Assembly (NCBI GenBank): GCA_037127255.1
Contig: JBANSL010000005.1
Coordinates: 1,798,001 to 1,862,000, forward strand
Direction: 5' to 3'
Source: Persicaria tinctoria
Lineage: Eukaryota > Streptophyta > Magnoliopsida > Caryophyllales > Polygonaceae
DNA length: 64,000 bases
Part shown: positions 43,122 through 54,741 of the stretch, in pieces
How positions within the stretch are numbered: the first letter of the stretch is position 1
Layout of the letters: every line of letters begins with the position of its first letter
The notes under the pieces: generated by a model
The model's input: only the letters and a program-made list of their open reading frames with translations
Told to the model about the DNA's origin: nothing
Database searches by the model: none
Translations under genes and position numbers: made by a program

Positions 43122-44977
43122 TCCTAAACAATACTAAAGTAGAAGTTGTTTTGCCACATGTCGCAACCATGTTGAAAATTTTCCCTCCAAAAACCCTTTC
43201 CCAATTATATATTTCTACAATATTGATTTAATTTTGGAATATGTCATGACATTATTAATATAAACTTTTTATTGATTATAGGTTGATTATTTGCCAAATT
43301 TATATAATTTGTAATCACCTTTTAATTGATATAGTTACCAAATGTATCAATTATTTCTTTTACATTTACATTGTTGTAATTAGAATATTGAAATTGGGGC
43401 TAATGCAATATTCTTAATTATATATTTATCGAAGGAAATATCATACCATATTTAAATAAATGTTGTAATGATATTTTCAATTTATTTTAATTTAAATAAA
43501 TATTTAATGTTATTTTTTCAATTTATTTTAATTAACTTCAATTACTTAGGTGAATTATATTTAAAATAATTTAATTTTATATTTTTAAAGAGTGATTTTA
43601 ATAAATTTAAAACTATAAAATCTAAGTTGTTTGAAATTATTTAGCATTTTTCTTAAGCTTTGAATATAGGTAAGTCATAATTTAATCTGTAAATTTGTTA
43701 TCAACATAAAATTATCAGTTTTTCAAATATATGCTCTAAGGGCATAGGTTAAGAAAACATATTGAAAAAAAAATTCCTTAAATCTAATGCATTGACACGA
43801 AGAAATCTATATAAAAATTGTTTAAAATATTTGATATTTAAAAAATATTTCTCAGTATGGATCTTCAGCATAAGCCCCAAAGGTCTAGGGTAGAAAAACT
43901 ATAAAATTAGAATTATGATTGATATTGATGTGTTTTATTATATTATTCGTATAAAAACACTTATTCTTCTAGATATATTTAATGTCTAAAAAATAATTTT
44001 ATTCTCTATCCTATTTACTAGTCTTGATTCCATTATTTTTTCATTGATTCTTCTTTTTTCATTACCCAATTTGATCTTTACATTATTTATTTTTTGTATT
44101 GAAAATAAAACTTACTTAAAATAATTAGTATTCTTTTTGTTTTAATCTCTTCAAAAAGTGTGAAATTTGTTAGAAGAACAAGTACTCTTATACGAAAGAA
44201 TTATCATTTTTTTCTTTTGTAATTTTACCTTAAACATGATTAACAACTATGACTAAATCAATGATATTAAGTTCCAAAGGTGATTGAAGTCAGGGAGTTC
44301 TAATAGTAAGATAAAATACCTCTTTATAAAAATTTTAGGTATCTTGAATGTTTCATTATCAAAGTAATAATATTTTTATAAAGGGGAAATGACTTCTTCA
44401 TTTAATTTTTGTTTGGTTTTACATATTTTGATATAAATATTGCAATAAATGAACTTCTACTTAGTGATTTTTTTTTCTTCCAAAATGTGATTTATTAATT
44501 AAAGAAAAATATTTTTAAGTTATAAGTTAAATGAAGTTCTCTTACAACAATTTGAAAATGAAGTTATGAAGAGTAATAAGTGTTATTTTTCTAATAATTT
44601 TATAAATGAAAACTATTTATTTTTAATGACATAATATTTTTTTTAGCAAAACGTATTATTTCAGTAATCAAATCAAATATTAACACACTTTATAACAAAA
44701 AGAAATTTTAAAAATTGAACGGTTATTGAAGGAATTTTGTTTTAACAAGTATGTTTTCAAATCCGTTAAGTTTCATTTTGTCCAAAAAAAAAGTTTTTTC
44801 AAGTAAGATAATCATTTTGCATATTAGGATACGATTTTATGGATAACTTTTTCAAAAAATATTTTATATTTTAATAGTGTAAGCTAATATTGTATTGATT
44901 TTTATTCAAAGAAAAAAAACTGAATATTTTAAATCAGTATAACTGTTGAATCCGTGCATAGACGGGTATAAGACTAG
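43122..44977 (+). mobile_element. Non-autonomous Helitron, 1.86 kb
   Basis: 5' end TCCTAAACAATACTAAAGTA after an A; 3' end CTAG (44974-44977) before a T; a perfect CCGT/ACGG hairpin at 44952-44965, eight bases before CTAG. The interior is AT-rich, with no Rep/helicase and no captured exon recognised. The 5' start shares GCCACATGTCGC with the segment at 14770. This is the best-supported Helitron in the window. Confidence 0.85.
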
Positions 44978-46924
44978 TAAATGAGCTAAATATGAACCAA
45001 TATTACTCGGATTGGAGAAGATAGGAAGAAAGATCGAGAGACGACGCTCGGGAGCGCAACGAAGAACCCTAGGAGGAGTGCTGGACGGCAGGCCACCGAC
45101 GGCGTTCGTCTTCACCACGCCGCCGTCCCCCTCCTCTTCCTCTACCCTACCATCCTCAGTCCTGCCTCCGCCATCCTCATCCCCATCTACCGCGCCGCCC
45201 TCCTACTACCCCCACCGCCTTCTGCCCCCGCCGCCCCCCTCCTCCTCCCCAGAAGACGAAGACCATCGCCGCCCGCCGGTAGCTGTACAAGCCCTATTCT
45301 TACCCACCATCATCTATCGAAAGTAGCTGGATGAGATCTAGAAGGCAAGGACAAAAAGGAGATGAAGTTTCGCACCTCCGGGCCTTTGATTTGATTTCAA
45401 GGTGCCTAATTTGGCCCCAAAAACCTCAAAATAGCTCCACCTTTCACTCCACCTCCCATGAGAAATCTCTCGCCCTCCCGAGTGTTTTTGGCTACTTCTG
45501 AAACTTGCCTGACTTTTTCATTCTGCTTTGCCAACATCTCTGTGTTTGATAGTTTGATATCAAACACAGAACACTGAGATTTTGGCAAAGCAAGAAGAAA
45601 AAGTAGTCATTCATCTCCGTCAATTTGTAGAGGGAAAAGGAGATTTTTCTCCCATAAATGGATTCCCACAGGTATGGCTCTCCACAGGCCGGTGATGATT
45701 ACCTTCACAACTCCAAAATGGTTTGTTATTTTTTCAATAGTTTTTCTTTATGGCAGGCATTGTTAGGTTACAGATTCATGCTTTGTTAATCTTCCAAGAG
45801 TTTTCCTTTATGGTAGGCATCCTTATGTTACAGATTCTTCATTAGTCATTCATCTCAGCATACCTGTCTCTTTCGAGATCTGCTGTTTTCATCCATGTAC
45901 CTGAATTTCTGTCTACTTGCTAACTCATAACCTCCAGATCTGAGATCATTGTTATGGATTGTATTTTCCGAAGGTGCGATAATATTTAGAGATGCACGAC
46001 TGCTTTCAGAGTGTTACCTCATGTTGAGGAGCTCAAACGGACATCATTACAGAGTACTAGTATATGTTTCCAGGTAACAGTGCAAACAAAATGCCACACA
46101 TACAACAGTTGATAGCAGAAGAAACCCTTGTGAATACCCAGAAAGAAACAGAGAGAGTCCCATTTACGTTGATTGAACTGTCTTATTGTGCTCATGGGCG
46201 GTCAACTTAGAAGCTTTGCATAATAAGCAGATAAAGAAGCTTGGTTTGTGCAACTGAGACTCGGACTATATTTATGCAGCCAACCAATTTCCATGCTACG
46301 GGCAAAAGCTAGTGGCACCATGACCAAGCCGGATGGTGAAGACAGAAGTGCTTGGGGTGCATGTGCATTTTCTTATGGGCAAATGTCATACACAAGGCTC
46401 AGCTCATTGTTGATGTTGTTGTCGTCGTCTGGTGGCTCCTCCTGGCGTTTTTCTGGTCATAGCCGTTTATGATCTTCCAAGGCTTGAGAGGCTTATCCCA
46501 GTGCAATCCATCGAAACCTTACCACTGCTCGGGAGTCGCCAAGGAAGGAAGATGAGATGGCCACACAAAACACCGCTGAATTTCGGGAGTTGCCAAGATA
46601 TTAAGGTGAATCAGGGAAGCTACAGAGCTGTATTTCCGGGCAATTAAGCGAAATTTGATGGAGATCACATGAGCTTGTGAGCTCGGAGATGATCAGGAGA
46701 TAGGAATTGACTTGATCTTAGGCAAGGGATCCACTACATGAAAACTGGGTAAGGGATCCACTGCATAAAAATTAGGTTTGATCTAAAAATTTCAAGTTAA
46801 TTAGGTACATGTAATCCACCCTTGTGGACATATCTGTATCCTGTTGAAATTACTGATACTGTGACTGAATAGGAAATTATCTGCCCCATGCTTCATTTAT
46901 TGAAATTATTTTCTGCCCCATGCT
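44978..46924. other. Unassigned region with exon-like and repeat-derived pieces
   Basis: 45012-45325 is a C-rich, Pro/Ser-coding low-complexity stretch. 45540-45566 holds a short perfect inverted repeat around TTTGATATCAAACACAG. 45685-45730 and 45795-45830 resemble the part of the dispersed repeat at 57210-57270 (GATGATTACCTTCACAACTC). Around 46060-46200 a splice-like CAG/GTAACAG and an open stretch (MPHIQQLIAEETLVN) look exon-like but are unrecognised. No intact gene was seen. Confidence 0.45.
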
Positions 46925-48738
46925 TCACGAAAATTATGTCAATATGACCTGTCTGTCAACCTATATTTCTTGATTACGTTTCTAGCACTTCCAAAACTTT
47001 TGTCACAAACATGCTGATTAATAACTTCTTATACAATTGCTTTTGAGTTTTGATATTAAGTTCATTTTCATTACTAGTCCTTTCCAACATGGATTTTGTC
47101 TGTTGGATCTCGTTTTGCATATTTTAGTTGATAGATGTATGTCTCGTACAAGGAATGGTGTTCGTTCCACCACTGCGGTTGTTCAGCGCAGCTGCTATCT
47201 TCAGTAAGGCACTTGCTGTTTGGCAAGATTAAGCATATTTCATGTGTGGTGTAAAACTCGTCTCTTAGATGAGATTGTATGCATATTATCAACCTTGTCT
47301 TGCGGAGCTTGCTTTTTTAGTAATATACATACTTTGCCTTTTGATTTGGGCGAAATGGGAGCTTGTATAGATGACTATTTGTTGAGAATATTCATTTGTT
47401 GCATCTCTAGAGTGAGGACCGACGATCCATAGTTTTGTATCAGCACCATGTTTGTACACGAAATTGTTTGCATCCGAGGAAGCAATTGCACATTTATTTG
47501 GAAGGCAACAGGTCAAAGAGCAGGTTTAACTTTCGTGTTCCTTTTTGGATATGAGGTATGCTGCAGGGCTCTTATTTGAATGCCTGATTCTTCAAACTTT
47601 TGATGGTCCTTCTGTTAGATGTAATGTCTCTTTATGATCAGTAAAGACTAGAGAGGAGAGCACTCTTTGTGGCTTTAAATATTCATTTTGCTATGTGTAT
47701 TAGTGATTTTGTTTTCGTGCCCAATATGAATGTAGTAATGTCTATGTTGCATTTTGGTAGTATAATGTTCTGCTCTTTTTGTATGTTTGAGATTGTTTGA
47801 ATCTGGACACCGGAAGCATAACTCAGTTTGGATTACTTGCTTTTGTGAAAGTTTTCTCTTTGTTTTGTCAACTTTATGTAAATTTATTCTTGTAATTTTG
47901 GCCTGTTAATGATATGTTTCTAATAAACTTATTTTGGTGGGCATTCAGTACATTTGTATAACAACAACAACAACCCAGTGTATCCCGCTAAAGCGGGGTC
48001 TGGAGGTCAGGTTGTACGCATCTCTTTCCCCGAACAATTCAGTACATTTGTATAATGTATCCAAATATTCAAAATCCATCTATGGTGTTCCTTGGTCGTG
48101 TTCATTTTACTTGACTACCTTTCTCTTAAGTTTGACCTTGATACTATGTAGATGCGAAATTGCGAACTCAAGATTCATTGACAAACGTCGAATTCATAAA
48201 TTGTTTAACGAGCTAGCTAGCACTTACCTGCTGGGAGCATTTGAACAATAACCAAGGGGGAACGAGGAGTCGGCCTCAAGCATGAGCAACAATGCAACAT
48301 ACTGTTTGAACTTAACCTGCTCACAAGATTCGTATGATTTACATTTTGAACAGCTGAAGACTTGATGGAATTCAAGGTAATTTTTTTCTTGACAATTTTC
48401 ACATGGCAAGCCTTTATTTTTCTGTTTTGGCTTTGATGTCTAGATAATAGTTTTTTTGACTTTTTGTAGTTGCTTCTGCTGGATCACTACTTTATTGTCT
48501 ACTAATGTTTTGAAATTCAATCTGCAATATACAAGATAATTTTGTGATGTATACCTAATTAACACACAGGATAAACTGCAAAACTTTGAGAATTTGCATC
48601 CTTTTCACTTGCTATTCAATTATTTAATTTGGCGGTGCCATTGTTCAGGACTGGTTGCCTGTAATGTGCTTTCATTGATTGGAAGGTCTGTTGCATCATT
48701 TTGGACTAGCAAAGCATCTAATGGTAATAACCATAAAT
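46925..48738 (+). repeat. Dispersed repeat, copy C
   Basis: Matches copy D (54742 onward) from CACGAAAATTATGTCAATAT to the AATGGTAATAACCATAAAT segment, with small indels. In copy D this sequence lies directly after the STA1 stop codon; here no STA1-like sequence precedes it. It is interrupted by a SINE at 47962-48036. Confidence 0.88.
47962..48036 (-). mobile_element. Au-like SINE, 5'-truncated, 75 bp
   Basis: Contains CAACAACAACAACCCAGTGT, AAGCGGGGTCTGGAGG and TTGTACGCA, the familiar core of the plant Au SINE read in antisense. It is flanked by a perfect 19-bp target duplication ATTCAGTACATTTGTATAA (47943-47961 and 48037-48055). The empty site is present in copies A, B and D. Confidence 0.85.
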
Positions 48739-49793
48739 AATGTTTTGGGATTTTTGGTGACAAAATGGCAAGGTGTTTGGAAGGTGTTCCGAAGGAATCC
48801 CGAGGGTGTCCTTGAGTCGTTTGTGTGGGATTCTTCGAAGGTAATCTCTCATCCGCCTTCCCCTATCTAGGATAGATGTGTTTTGGTGTGGAAAAGGCTT
48901 AGAAGTGGAGCCTCTATGTGTTTTGGTTGCGTTTTGTAGCAAAAATGTAAAAAAAAATGGATATATGTGCCTCTGTAATTTGAACTTTATTTCCAATACA
49001 ACGATCTGATCCAGCTGAAATCTTAATATGATGTTCATGTCAATGTTATCTAATTGCCCTCCAAAAATGAGGACGATCCAATGGTTGGATCAAGAGTTAT
49101 TATAATTTTAGTAAACAATGTTTATAATGCCTCGATTAAAACTTGGTTAAGGGAATGCTAAGAATATGGTTAAATATATGATGACATAACTGAAACTTAG
49201 AGCATATAAAAATACGGAAATAAAGTATGCCCATAACTTGGCCAATAATAAGGATGAAAAGGTCAGGATTACGTGATGATATGACCCGGATTATAACTTG
49301 TTAAGTGTGGATACTTAACCAAGCTTATAAGTCCTTAAGCCGTTAACCTTATGTGAATGTGTGTGATTATCTTACGGTATGGGTTTATGTGATGCATTAA
49401 TAAGAAGAACCTAATGTGAAATAATTACAATTGTTAGGCGCTTGATTCGTGTTTACACTTGGTGCTTGTTGGTTTCCGTGCCTACCTTCGGATTTCAGGT
49501 AAATCCCATGGACTTACTCATGAGGTTACTCGTGACACATGAGTGTCGTAACGAGATAGATTCATGCATATTTTACGGCATAGAATTGTAGCGGCATATC
49601 ATCAATTGCTAGATTCGATAATCATGGTATTATATCAATGATAACCACAAATATTGACACGTGATATAAAAATTGACATATCATATATAGGTAAGTATAG
49701 TAATGGTAATTGTAATCACCATTTGTTACGGGTTATCGTACGATGCCAACCTATTCTCTCCACCGTAGTTGAGTACCCACGACAATAAGAACC
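48739..49793. other. Intergenic, nothing recognised
   Basis: AT-rich, only short frames. No transposon ends, RNA genes or repeats shared with other parts of the window were seen. Confidence 0.5.
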
Positions 49794-49801
49794 GGTAATA
49801 G

Positions 49802-51325
49802 TAGGGTTGGGCGCGGGACGGGACGGGATTTACTCTTTTTTTTCAATCCCGTGCAGACCTTGTCCTTCACGGGACGGGATGGGACCGGGACGGGACGGGC
49901 CTTGTCCCTCAAATAAAAAAAGATTATAAAAATTTCTATACATTTTAAGATTTTTAAAGACGTAAAACATCTAGATAGATAATTTTCTTATATTTTTCGT
50001 GTTACCCTATATATATATTATATATACATACACATTACACATATAATATACAGTGTATATGTATTCAGGGCCGGACCTGAGGCGAGGCCCAACGGGCCGT
50101 CGCCTCAGGCCCAATTTGAATAGGGGCCCATAAATTTATTTTAGGTATATTAGTATTAGACAATCTTTATTGATATAAGAAAGTACACTAACTCAGATGA
50201 TTAGGGACGGGTGTAAGAAAGTTTATTTGATCCCGAGATCCACGGTTCGAAACCATCCTCCATTGTTTTTCCGCGTTTCATTTTATTTATGTAACTTCCC
50301 CCAATAACTTTTCTTCCGCGTTTTAATTTTTTTTAAACTCCCCCCAACCAAGTGATTTTTCTTCCACGTTTTATTTTTTTTAAAACTCCCACCCCCCCCC
50401 ACACCCCCACCCAAGTGATTTGCGTTTTATTTTTTTATATTTAACTTTCCTCCAAGTAATTTTAACTTTTGTTAATTGTGATTTGCGTTTCATTTTTTTT
50501 ATTTAACTTTCCCCCAAGTAATTTTAACTTTTTTTTATTTTTTAAATTTAAATTTCTGTATTTTTTTGCCTTTGATTTTTTAAAAAACTTTTCCCTCCAG
50601 TAATTTATGTTTGCTTTTCTTATTTAACTTCTATCCCTAGTAATTTTAACTTTCATTGATTTTTTTTTAAATTTAATTCATGTGTTTCATTTCTGCGTTT
50701 GATTTTTTTTATTTGACTCTCTCAGTTGCTTAGGCGAGGCTTAGTTGATATTTTATTTAATTTTAACTTTTGTTTAAATGTTTTTTGATATTAGAAAACT
50801 ATTTCAAAAACCATTTATTCTACCATATCTTATGTATATACATACTATATAGTAGTGAGGGGCCCAATTTTAAATTTCGCCTCAGCCCATAAAAAACTCA
50901 GGTCCGACCCTGTATGTATTACAATGTGTGTACTAGTATATTTTCAAAGATGCAGTTGCAGACTATGCAGTGTACATAGTTGGGCTAATCTTCCCCTTCT
51001 CTAGCTTTCTTTACACTGTATATATTAGTAATTAGTGTATGTAAATATATACACACTGTATATGTAATATAAAATAATATATATACCATATATACCATAT
51101 ATAATATAATATAATACATAATGTATAAATAATATTATATATATATATGCGGGACGGGACGAGATTTGCGGGATTGGGACGGGTCGTCCGCGTCCCGTCC
51201 CGCATAATTTTTGCGGGACGGAATCGGGACGAGATTCACTTTTTTTTTTTCGAAATCCCACCGGGATCGGGACGGGAATAGGACGGGACCGGGATTTGCG
51301 GGATTTGTGCCCACCCCTAGCCCTA
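49802..51325. mobile_element. hAT-like non-autonomous element (outer), 1.52 kb
   Basis: Flanked by the 8-bp duplication GGTAATAG (49794-49801 and 51326-51333). The termini are inverted (TAGGGTTGGGC at the left; CCCACCCCTAGCCCTA at the right). Subterminal CGGGACGGGACGGG-type repeats lie at both ends (49812-49905 and 51150-51300). No transposase. It contains a second hAT-like element at 50066-50912. The 8-bp duplication and subterminal repeats fit hAT. It ends 317 bp before the STA1 start codon. Confidence 0.85.
50066..50912. mobile_element. hAT-like non-autonomous element (inner), 847 bp
   Basis: Flanked by TATGTATT on both sides (50058-50065 and 50913-50920). The inverted termini are CAGGGCCGGACCTGAG and the complement of CTCAGGTCCGACCCTG, 15 of 16 matching. 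The CAGGGCCGG start is common in plant hAT MITEs. The interior has degenerate repeats with CCAAGTAATTTTAACTTT (50330-50660) and a tRNA-B-box-like CGGTTCGAAACC at 50244. Confidence 0.92.
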
Positions 51326-51338
51326 GGTAATAGACCTA

Positions 51339-51448
51339 TGGCCCAATATATACCTATGGGCCTTTTGCATTAATTTGCCCACCATCCGGCCCAAGTAAAA
51401 TAAATAAGCTCAATAGTTTATCAATGGCGGTTTAAATTAGATGGCCCA
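51339..51448 (+). promoter_or_regulatory. Four TGGGCC/GGCCCA elements in the STA1 promoter
   Basis: GGCCCA or its complement occurs at 51339-51345, 51357-51362, 51388-51393 and 51443-51448. Such site II-type elements are known to bind TCP factors and are common in promoters of plant housekeeping and RNA-processing genes. Confidence 0.6.
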
Positions 51449-51461
51449 CGCTGCGCCCCCA

Positions 51462-51468
51462 TATAAAA
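51462..51468 (+). promoter_or_regulatory. TATA box of STA1
   Basis: TATAAAA lies 175 bp upstream of the start codon, putting transcription start near 51495. The whole promoter between the hAT-like element and the ATG is only about 310 bp. Confidence 0.55.
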
Positions 51469-51642
51469 CAATAGTACTACAAATAAAGGTAAAAAAAAAC
51501 TCCATTGGCGTCCTCACTCTCATCGACGTCATCGTCCAAGGGGTACTCCTGTACCCAGCGAATCCTTTTTCAGCTGGTTTTCAGGTAATATCTAATCTTA
51601 ACCCTAATTCCTTAAGTTTCCTTCCTTAGATTTCCTACTGCA

Positions 51643-54600
51643 ATGGTTTTCTTAAGGACTCCTCAAAATCAGACGGTATTCCTGGACGTAAACCCTAGCT
51701 ACACCACAATAGAAACCCTAGGAATCGAAATTAGTCGCAAATTAGGATTGCCAATTGCTCGCCAGCGGTTGTATTTGGATTCCAAGCGGATAATTGATGG
51801 TAGTTCGTCCAGATTATGCGAACTGGGGATTGGTTTGAATTCTACCCTAGTTCTTCACATTCCGCTATTGGGAGGTATGCAAGCCCCCGTGCAGTCGAAG
51901 AACAGGCTTGAGTTCCTGAATTCGAAGCCACCTGCGAACTACGTCGCTGGGCTTGGTCGTGGTGCTACTGGTTTCACCACCCGGTCTGATATCGGACCTG
52001 CCCGTGCTGCCCCAGATCTGCCTGACCGGTCGGCGGCAGCAGTTGGCGGTGCTCCCGCTACTGGTGTGGGGCGGGGGCGGGGGAAGGGTCCTGGGGAGGA
52101 GGAAGAGGAGGATGAAGGGGAAGAGAAGGGGTATGATGAGAATCAGAAATTTGATGAGTTTGAAGGTAATGATGTTGGTTTGTTTGCTTCATCTGAGTAC
52201 GATGAGGAGGATAAGGAAGCGGATGCTGTTTGGGCTGCTGTTGATGAGAGGATGGATTCGAGGAGGAAGGATAAGAGAGAGGCCAAGCTGAAGGAGGATA
52301 TTGAGAAGTATCGGGCTTCGAATCCGAAGATTACTGAGCAGTTTGCAGATTTGAAGAGGAAGTTGTATACTGTGACTGCCGATGAATGGGATAATATCCC
52401 TGAGATTGGGGACTACTCTTCCAGGAATAAGAAGAAAAGATTTGAGAGCTTTGTTCCAGTGCCTGATACTTTGCTCGAGAAGGCTAGGCAGGAGAAAGAG
52501 CATGTTACAGCTCTGGACCCGAGGAGTAGGGCTGTTGGAGGAACTGAGACTCCATGGGCGCAGACGCCTGTTACTGATTTGACGGCCGTGGGAGAGGGTA
52601 GAGGTACTGTTTTGTCACTGAAGCTGGATCGATTGTCGGATTCCGTGTCAGGTTTGACTGTTGTTGATCCCAAGGGGTACTTGACTGACCTTAAGAGCAT
52701 GAAGATTACGAGTGATGCGGAGATTTCTGATATAAAGAAAGCTAGGTTGCTGCTGAAGTCTGTTACGCAAACAAACCCGAAACACCCTCCTGGATGGATT
52801 GCGGCTGCAAGGCTGGAAGAAGTTGCAGGCAAGATTCAGGTGGCAAGGCAGCTCATGCAAAAAGGTTGTGAAGAATGTCCTACAAATGAGGATGTATGGC
52901 TAGAAGCATGTCGGTTAGCCAGTCCCGATGAGGCCAAGGCTGTGATGGCTAGGGGTGTGAAGGCAAATCCGAAATCGGTGAAGCTATGGCTGCAAGCTGC
53001 AAAGATGGAGCAGGATGAGTACAATAAGAGCAGGGTTCTGCGGAAGGGTCTTGAGAACATATCTGATTCTGTGAGGCTTTGGAAGGCAGTTGTTGAGATT
53101 TCTAATGAAGATGACGCAAGGATTTTGCTACAGAAAGCGGTGGAATGCTGCCCGTTGCATGCTGAATTGTGGCTTGCCCTAGCAAGGCTGGAAACATACG
53201 ATAATGCAAAAAAGGTACTTAACAAAGCTAGGTTAAAGCTCCCAAAGGAGCCAGCTATTTGGATTACTGCCGCCAAGCTGGAAGAGGCAAATGATAATAT
53301 TGCAATGGTAGAAAAACTGATAGAAAGGGGTATTAGATCCCTACAAGGAGAAGGTGTGGAGATAGACCGGGAAGCTTGGATGAAGGAGGCTGAGGCTGCA
53401 GAACGGGCAAACTCTGTTGCAACTTGTAGAGCTATAATTCGTTATACCATTGGGATTGGAGTTGAGGAAGAGGATAGGAAAAGGACATGGGTTGCTGATG
53501 CAGAGGAGTGCAGGAAAAGAGGATCCATTGAAACTGCCAGGGCTATCTATTCTCATGCACTTACTGTCTTTTTGACAAAGAAGAGCATATGGATTAAAGC
53601 AGCACAGTTTGAGAAGAGTCATGGAACCAGGGAATCTCTTGACATCTTGCTGCGGAGGGCAGTTACTTATGTGCCACAGGCTGAAACTCTATGGCTTATG
53701 GGTGCAAAGGAGAAGTGGCTCGCAGGTGATGTCCCTGCTGCTCGTGCTATACTTCAGGAGGCCTATGCTGCTATCCCTTACAATGAGGATATTTGGCTTG
53801 CTGCTTTCAAGCTTGAGTTTGAAAACCATGAACTGGAGAGAGCCAAAATCCTCCTTGCGAAGGCCAGAGAAAGAGGCGGCACAGAGAGAGTTTGGATGAA
53901 ATCAGCTATTGTAGAGAGGGAAATGGGTAACACTGACGAGGAAAGGAAACTACTCGACGAGGGGCTGAAACGCTTCCCTTCGTTCTTCAAGCTCTGGCTA
54001 ATGCTTGGACAGCTTGAAGAGAGGCTTGGTGGGATGATTCAGGCAAAGGAGGTGTATGATTCAGGGATCAAGCACTGCCCTAAATGTATTCCTCTCTGGC
54101 TTTCACTTGCTAACCTTGAAGAGAAGATGAATGGGCTGAGCAAAGCTCGAGCAGTTCTCACCTTGTCGAGGAAGAAGAACCCTCAGAACCCTGAACTCTG
54201 GCTGGCTGCTATAAGAGCTGAACTTAGGCATGGGAATAAGAGGGAAGCTGACAACTTGATGGCAAAGGCACTTCAGGAGTGCCCGGATAGTGGAATCTTG
54301 TGGGCAGCCTCAATAGAGATGGTTCCTCGCCCTCAGCGTAAAACTAAGAGTATAGATGCGTGCAAGAAATGCAAAGACGATGCCCACGTCATTGCTGCTG
54401 TCGCAAAGCTGTTTTGGCATGACAGGAAGGTGGACAAGTCTAGGACTTGGTTCAACAGGGCCGTGACCCTGTCTCCTGACATTGGGGATTTCTGGGGTTT
54501 GTACTATAAGTTCGAGTTGCAACATGGAACCGAAGATACCCAGAAGGATGTGCTGAAGAGATGTGTCGCTGCTGAGCCCAAGCATGGTGAGAAATGGCAG

Positions 54601-54705
54601 GCAATTGCCAAGGCGGTGGAGAATGCACACCAGCCTGTGGACGCAATTCTGAAGAAGGTCGTGGTTGCTCTTGGGAAGGAAGACGGTGCACAGGACAGAC
54701 AGTAA
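51643..54705 (+). CDS. STA1: PRP6-type pre-mRNA splicing factor (STABILIZED1), 1020 aa
   Basis: A nuclear scaffold of the U4/U6.U5 tri-snRNP (yeast Prp6, human PRPF6). Residues 1-77 form the ubiquitin-like domain typical of plant STA1; about 86-285 are the PRP1 N-terminal domain (KPPANYVAGLGRGATGFTTR, NIPEIGDYSSRNKKKRFESF) with an acidic run at 152-161; from about 380 to 1005 there are tandem HAT/TPR helices, each with the Trp-Ala-Glu pattern (for example KLWLQAAKMEQD, ELWLALARLE, DIWLAAFKLEFE). These hold U5 and U4/U6 particles together. In Arabidopsis STA1 is about 1029 aa, intronless, and needed for cold and heat tolerance and small-RNA processing. The frame is complete from an ATG in good context to TAA, so it is probably functional. 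It is isolated among transposons. Confidence 0.97.
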   Translation: MVFLRTPQNQTVFLDVNPSYTTIETLGIEISRKLGLPIARQRLYLDSKRIIDGSSSRLCELGIGLNSTLVLHIPLLGGMQAPVQSKNRLEFLNSKPPANYVAGLGRGATGFTTRSDIGPARAAPDLPDRSAAAVGGAPATGVGRGRGKGPGEEEEEDEGEEKGYDENQKFDEFEGNDVGLFASSEYDEEDKEADAVWAAVDERMDSRRKDKREAKLKEDIEKYRASNPKITEQFADLKRKLYTVTADEWDNIPEIGDYSSRNKKKRFESFVPVPDTLLEKARQEKEHVTALDPRSRAVGGTETPWAQTPVTDLTAVGEGRGTVLSLKLDRLSDSVSGLTVVDPKGYLTDLKSMKITSDAEISDIKKARLLLKSVTQTNPKHPPGWIAAARLEEVAGKIQVARQLMQKGCEECPTNEDVWLEACRLASPDEAKAVMARGVKANPKSVKLWLQAAKMEQDEYNKSRVLRKGLENISDSVRLWKAVVEISNEDDARILLQKAVECCPLHAELWLALARLETYDNAKKVLNKARLKLPKEPAIWITAAKLEEANDNIAMVEKLIERGIRSLQGEGVEIDREAWMKEAEAAERANSVATCRAIIRYTIGIGVEEEDRKRTWVADAEECRKRGSIETARAIYSHALTVFLTKKSIWIKAAQFEKSHGTRESLDILLRRAVTYVPQAETLWLMGAKEKWLAGDVPAARAILQEAYAAIPYNEDIWLAAFKLEFENHELERAKILLAKARERGGTERVWMKSAIVEREMGNTDEERKLLDEGLKRFPSFFKLWLMLGQLEERLGGMIQAKEVYDSGIKHCPKCIPLWLSLANLEEKMNGLSKARAVLTLSRKKNPQNPELWLAAIRAELRHGNKREADNLMAKALQECPDSGILWAASIEMVPRPQRKTKSIDACKKCKDDAHVIAAVAKLFWHDRKVDKSRTWFNRAVTLSPDIGDFWGLYYKFELQHGTEDTQKDVLKRCVAAEPKHGEKWQAIAKAVENAHQPVDAILKKVVVALGKEDGAQDRQ

Positions 54706-54741
54706 TCATCACACTAGGTCGGGTTTCGAACATTCCATTCA

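Noticed and set aside
45012..45326. 104-codon Pro/Ser-rich frame
   Set aside because: Caused by CCT/CCG/TCC-rich low-complexity DNA; no upstream promoter and no domain.
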